From NCBI GenBank assembly GCA_001916965.1, contig MNTL01000010.1, positions 1 to 13,283 on the forward strand: DNA of 13,283 nucleotides, written 5' to 3'. Shown here one piece after another: positions 13,145-13,283 of this stretch (positions are counted from its first letter, which is position 1; each line of letters starts with the position of its first letter). Position numbers and translations under genes: made by a program. Below the pieces are notes generated by a model, which saw nothing but the letters and a program-made list of their open reading frames with translations, searched no databases and was not told where the DNA came from. Origin of the DNA: Roseburia sp. CAG:10041_57 (GTDB taxonomy: Bacteria; Bacillota; Clostridia; Lachnospirales; Lachnospiraceae).

Positions 13145-13171
13145 CACACTCTCCTGCCTTCACACCTTAAC

Positions 13172-13283
13172 TCAGAAATATGAGCCATACAGTCCTGCCG
13201 GATCTTTTTCAGACATCCGCTTTGCCCAAAAATAATTATTATCTTTTACCAGCACCACAGTCATTTCATCCTTTAAAATCATT
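13172..13283 (-). CDS. 3' end of an unknown gene (continues past right edge)
   Basis: An open frame reaches the window edge and ends at TGA13172. The visible part reads MILKDEMTVVLVKDNNYFWA then KRMSEKDPAGLYGSYF. ATG13282 could be an internal Met or the start; no ribosome binding site can be seen because the window ends. It lies 27 bp before the ATPase start in the same direction, so it is probably the first or an earlier gene of the same operon. Family not recognised. Confidence 0.45.
   Translation of the reverse strand, partial: MILKDEMTVVLVKDNNYFWAKRMSEKDPAGLYGSYF

Overview
The window looks like a piece of a Clostridia genome, most likely a gut Lachnospiraceae-type bacterium. The support is low-to-moderate GC, strong GGAGG-type ribosome binding sites with frequent GTG/TTG starts, and families common there (LytTR/GHKL two-component pair, DUF4003-like protein, YclNOPQ-type siderophore importer). 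The genus cannot be fixed from the sequence alone. TGA is an ordinary stop here: it ends several intact, tightly overlapping genes.

Left part (1-4971, all minus strand). A catecholate-type siderophore ABC importer in yclN-yclO-yclP-yclQ order (4465 to 670) has its own promoter, and its genes overlap or nearly touch. Directly after its last gene lies a near-consensus sigma-A promoter (662-635). This promoter drives a roughly 170-nt leader made of two related hairpins exactly 90 nt apart, each followed by a U run, and then a MATE efflux gene that runs off the left edge. The leader looks like a transcription-attenuating riboswitch. Upstream of the importer, behind a good terminator, is an HxlR-family regulator with a TGA codon where the conserved Trp of the GGKW motif should be.

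Middle (4972-10928). A divergent AT-rich promoter region precedes a plus-strand gene of unknown function (5211-5753), which converges on a pair of translationally coupled ABC exporter half-transporters (9388 to 5775, minus). Divergent from the exporters are a LytTR response regulator and a GHKL histidine kinase (9543-10928). The kinase has no membrane or sensor segment at all. The shared 154-bp intergenic region carries a direct repeat with a 21-bp period, typical of LytTR operators. Together these read as a self-contained regulator/exporter module, probably for resistance to or export of a peptide or amphipathic compound. No peptide gene was seen.

Right part (10930-13283, minus) is an eroded accessory region. 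It holds a C-terminal scrap of a Na+/H+ antiporter, an intact DUF4003-like gene, and a decayed cluster: a small broken ORF, a TOPRIM-like or unknown 138-aa protein with a probable C-terminal frameshift, a P-loop ATPase interrupted by an in-frame TGA, and the 3' end of another gene. The ATPase and its partner are adjacent (TGA, one base, ATG), which suggests a two-protein accessory or defence-like system that is being lost in this strain. No tRNA, rRNA, CRISPR array or insertion sequence was seen.
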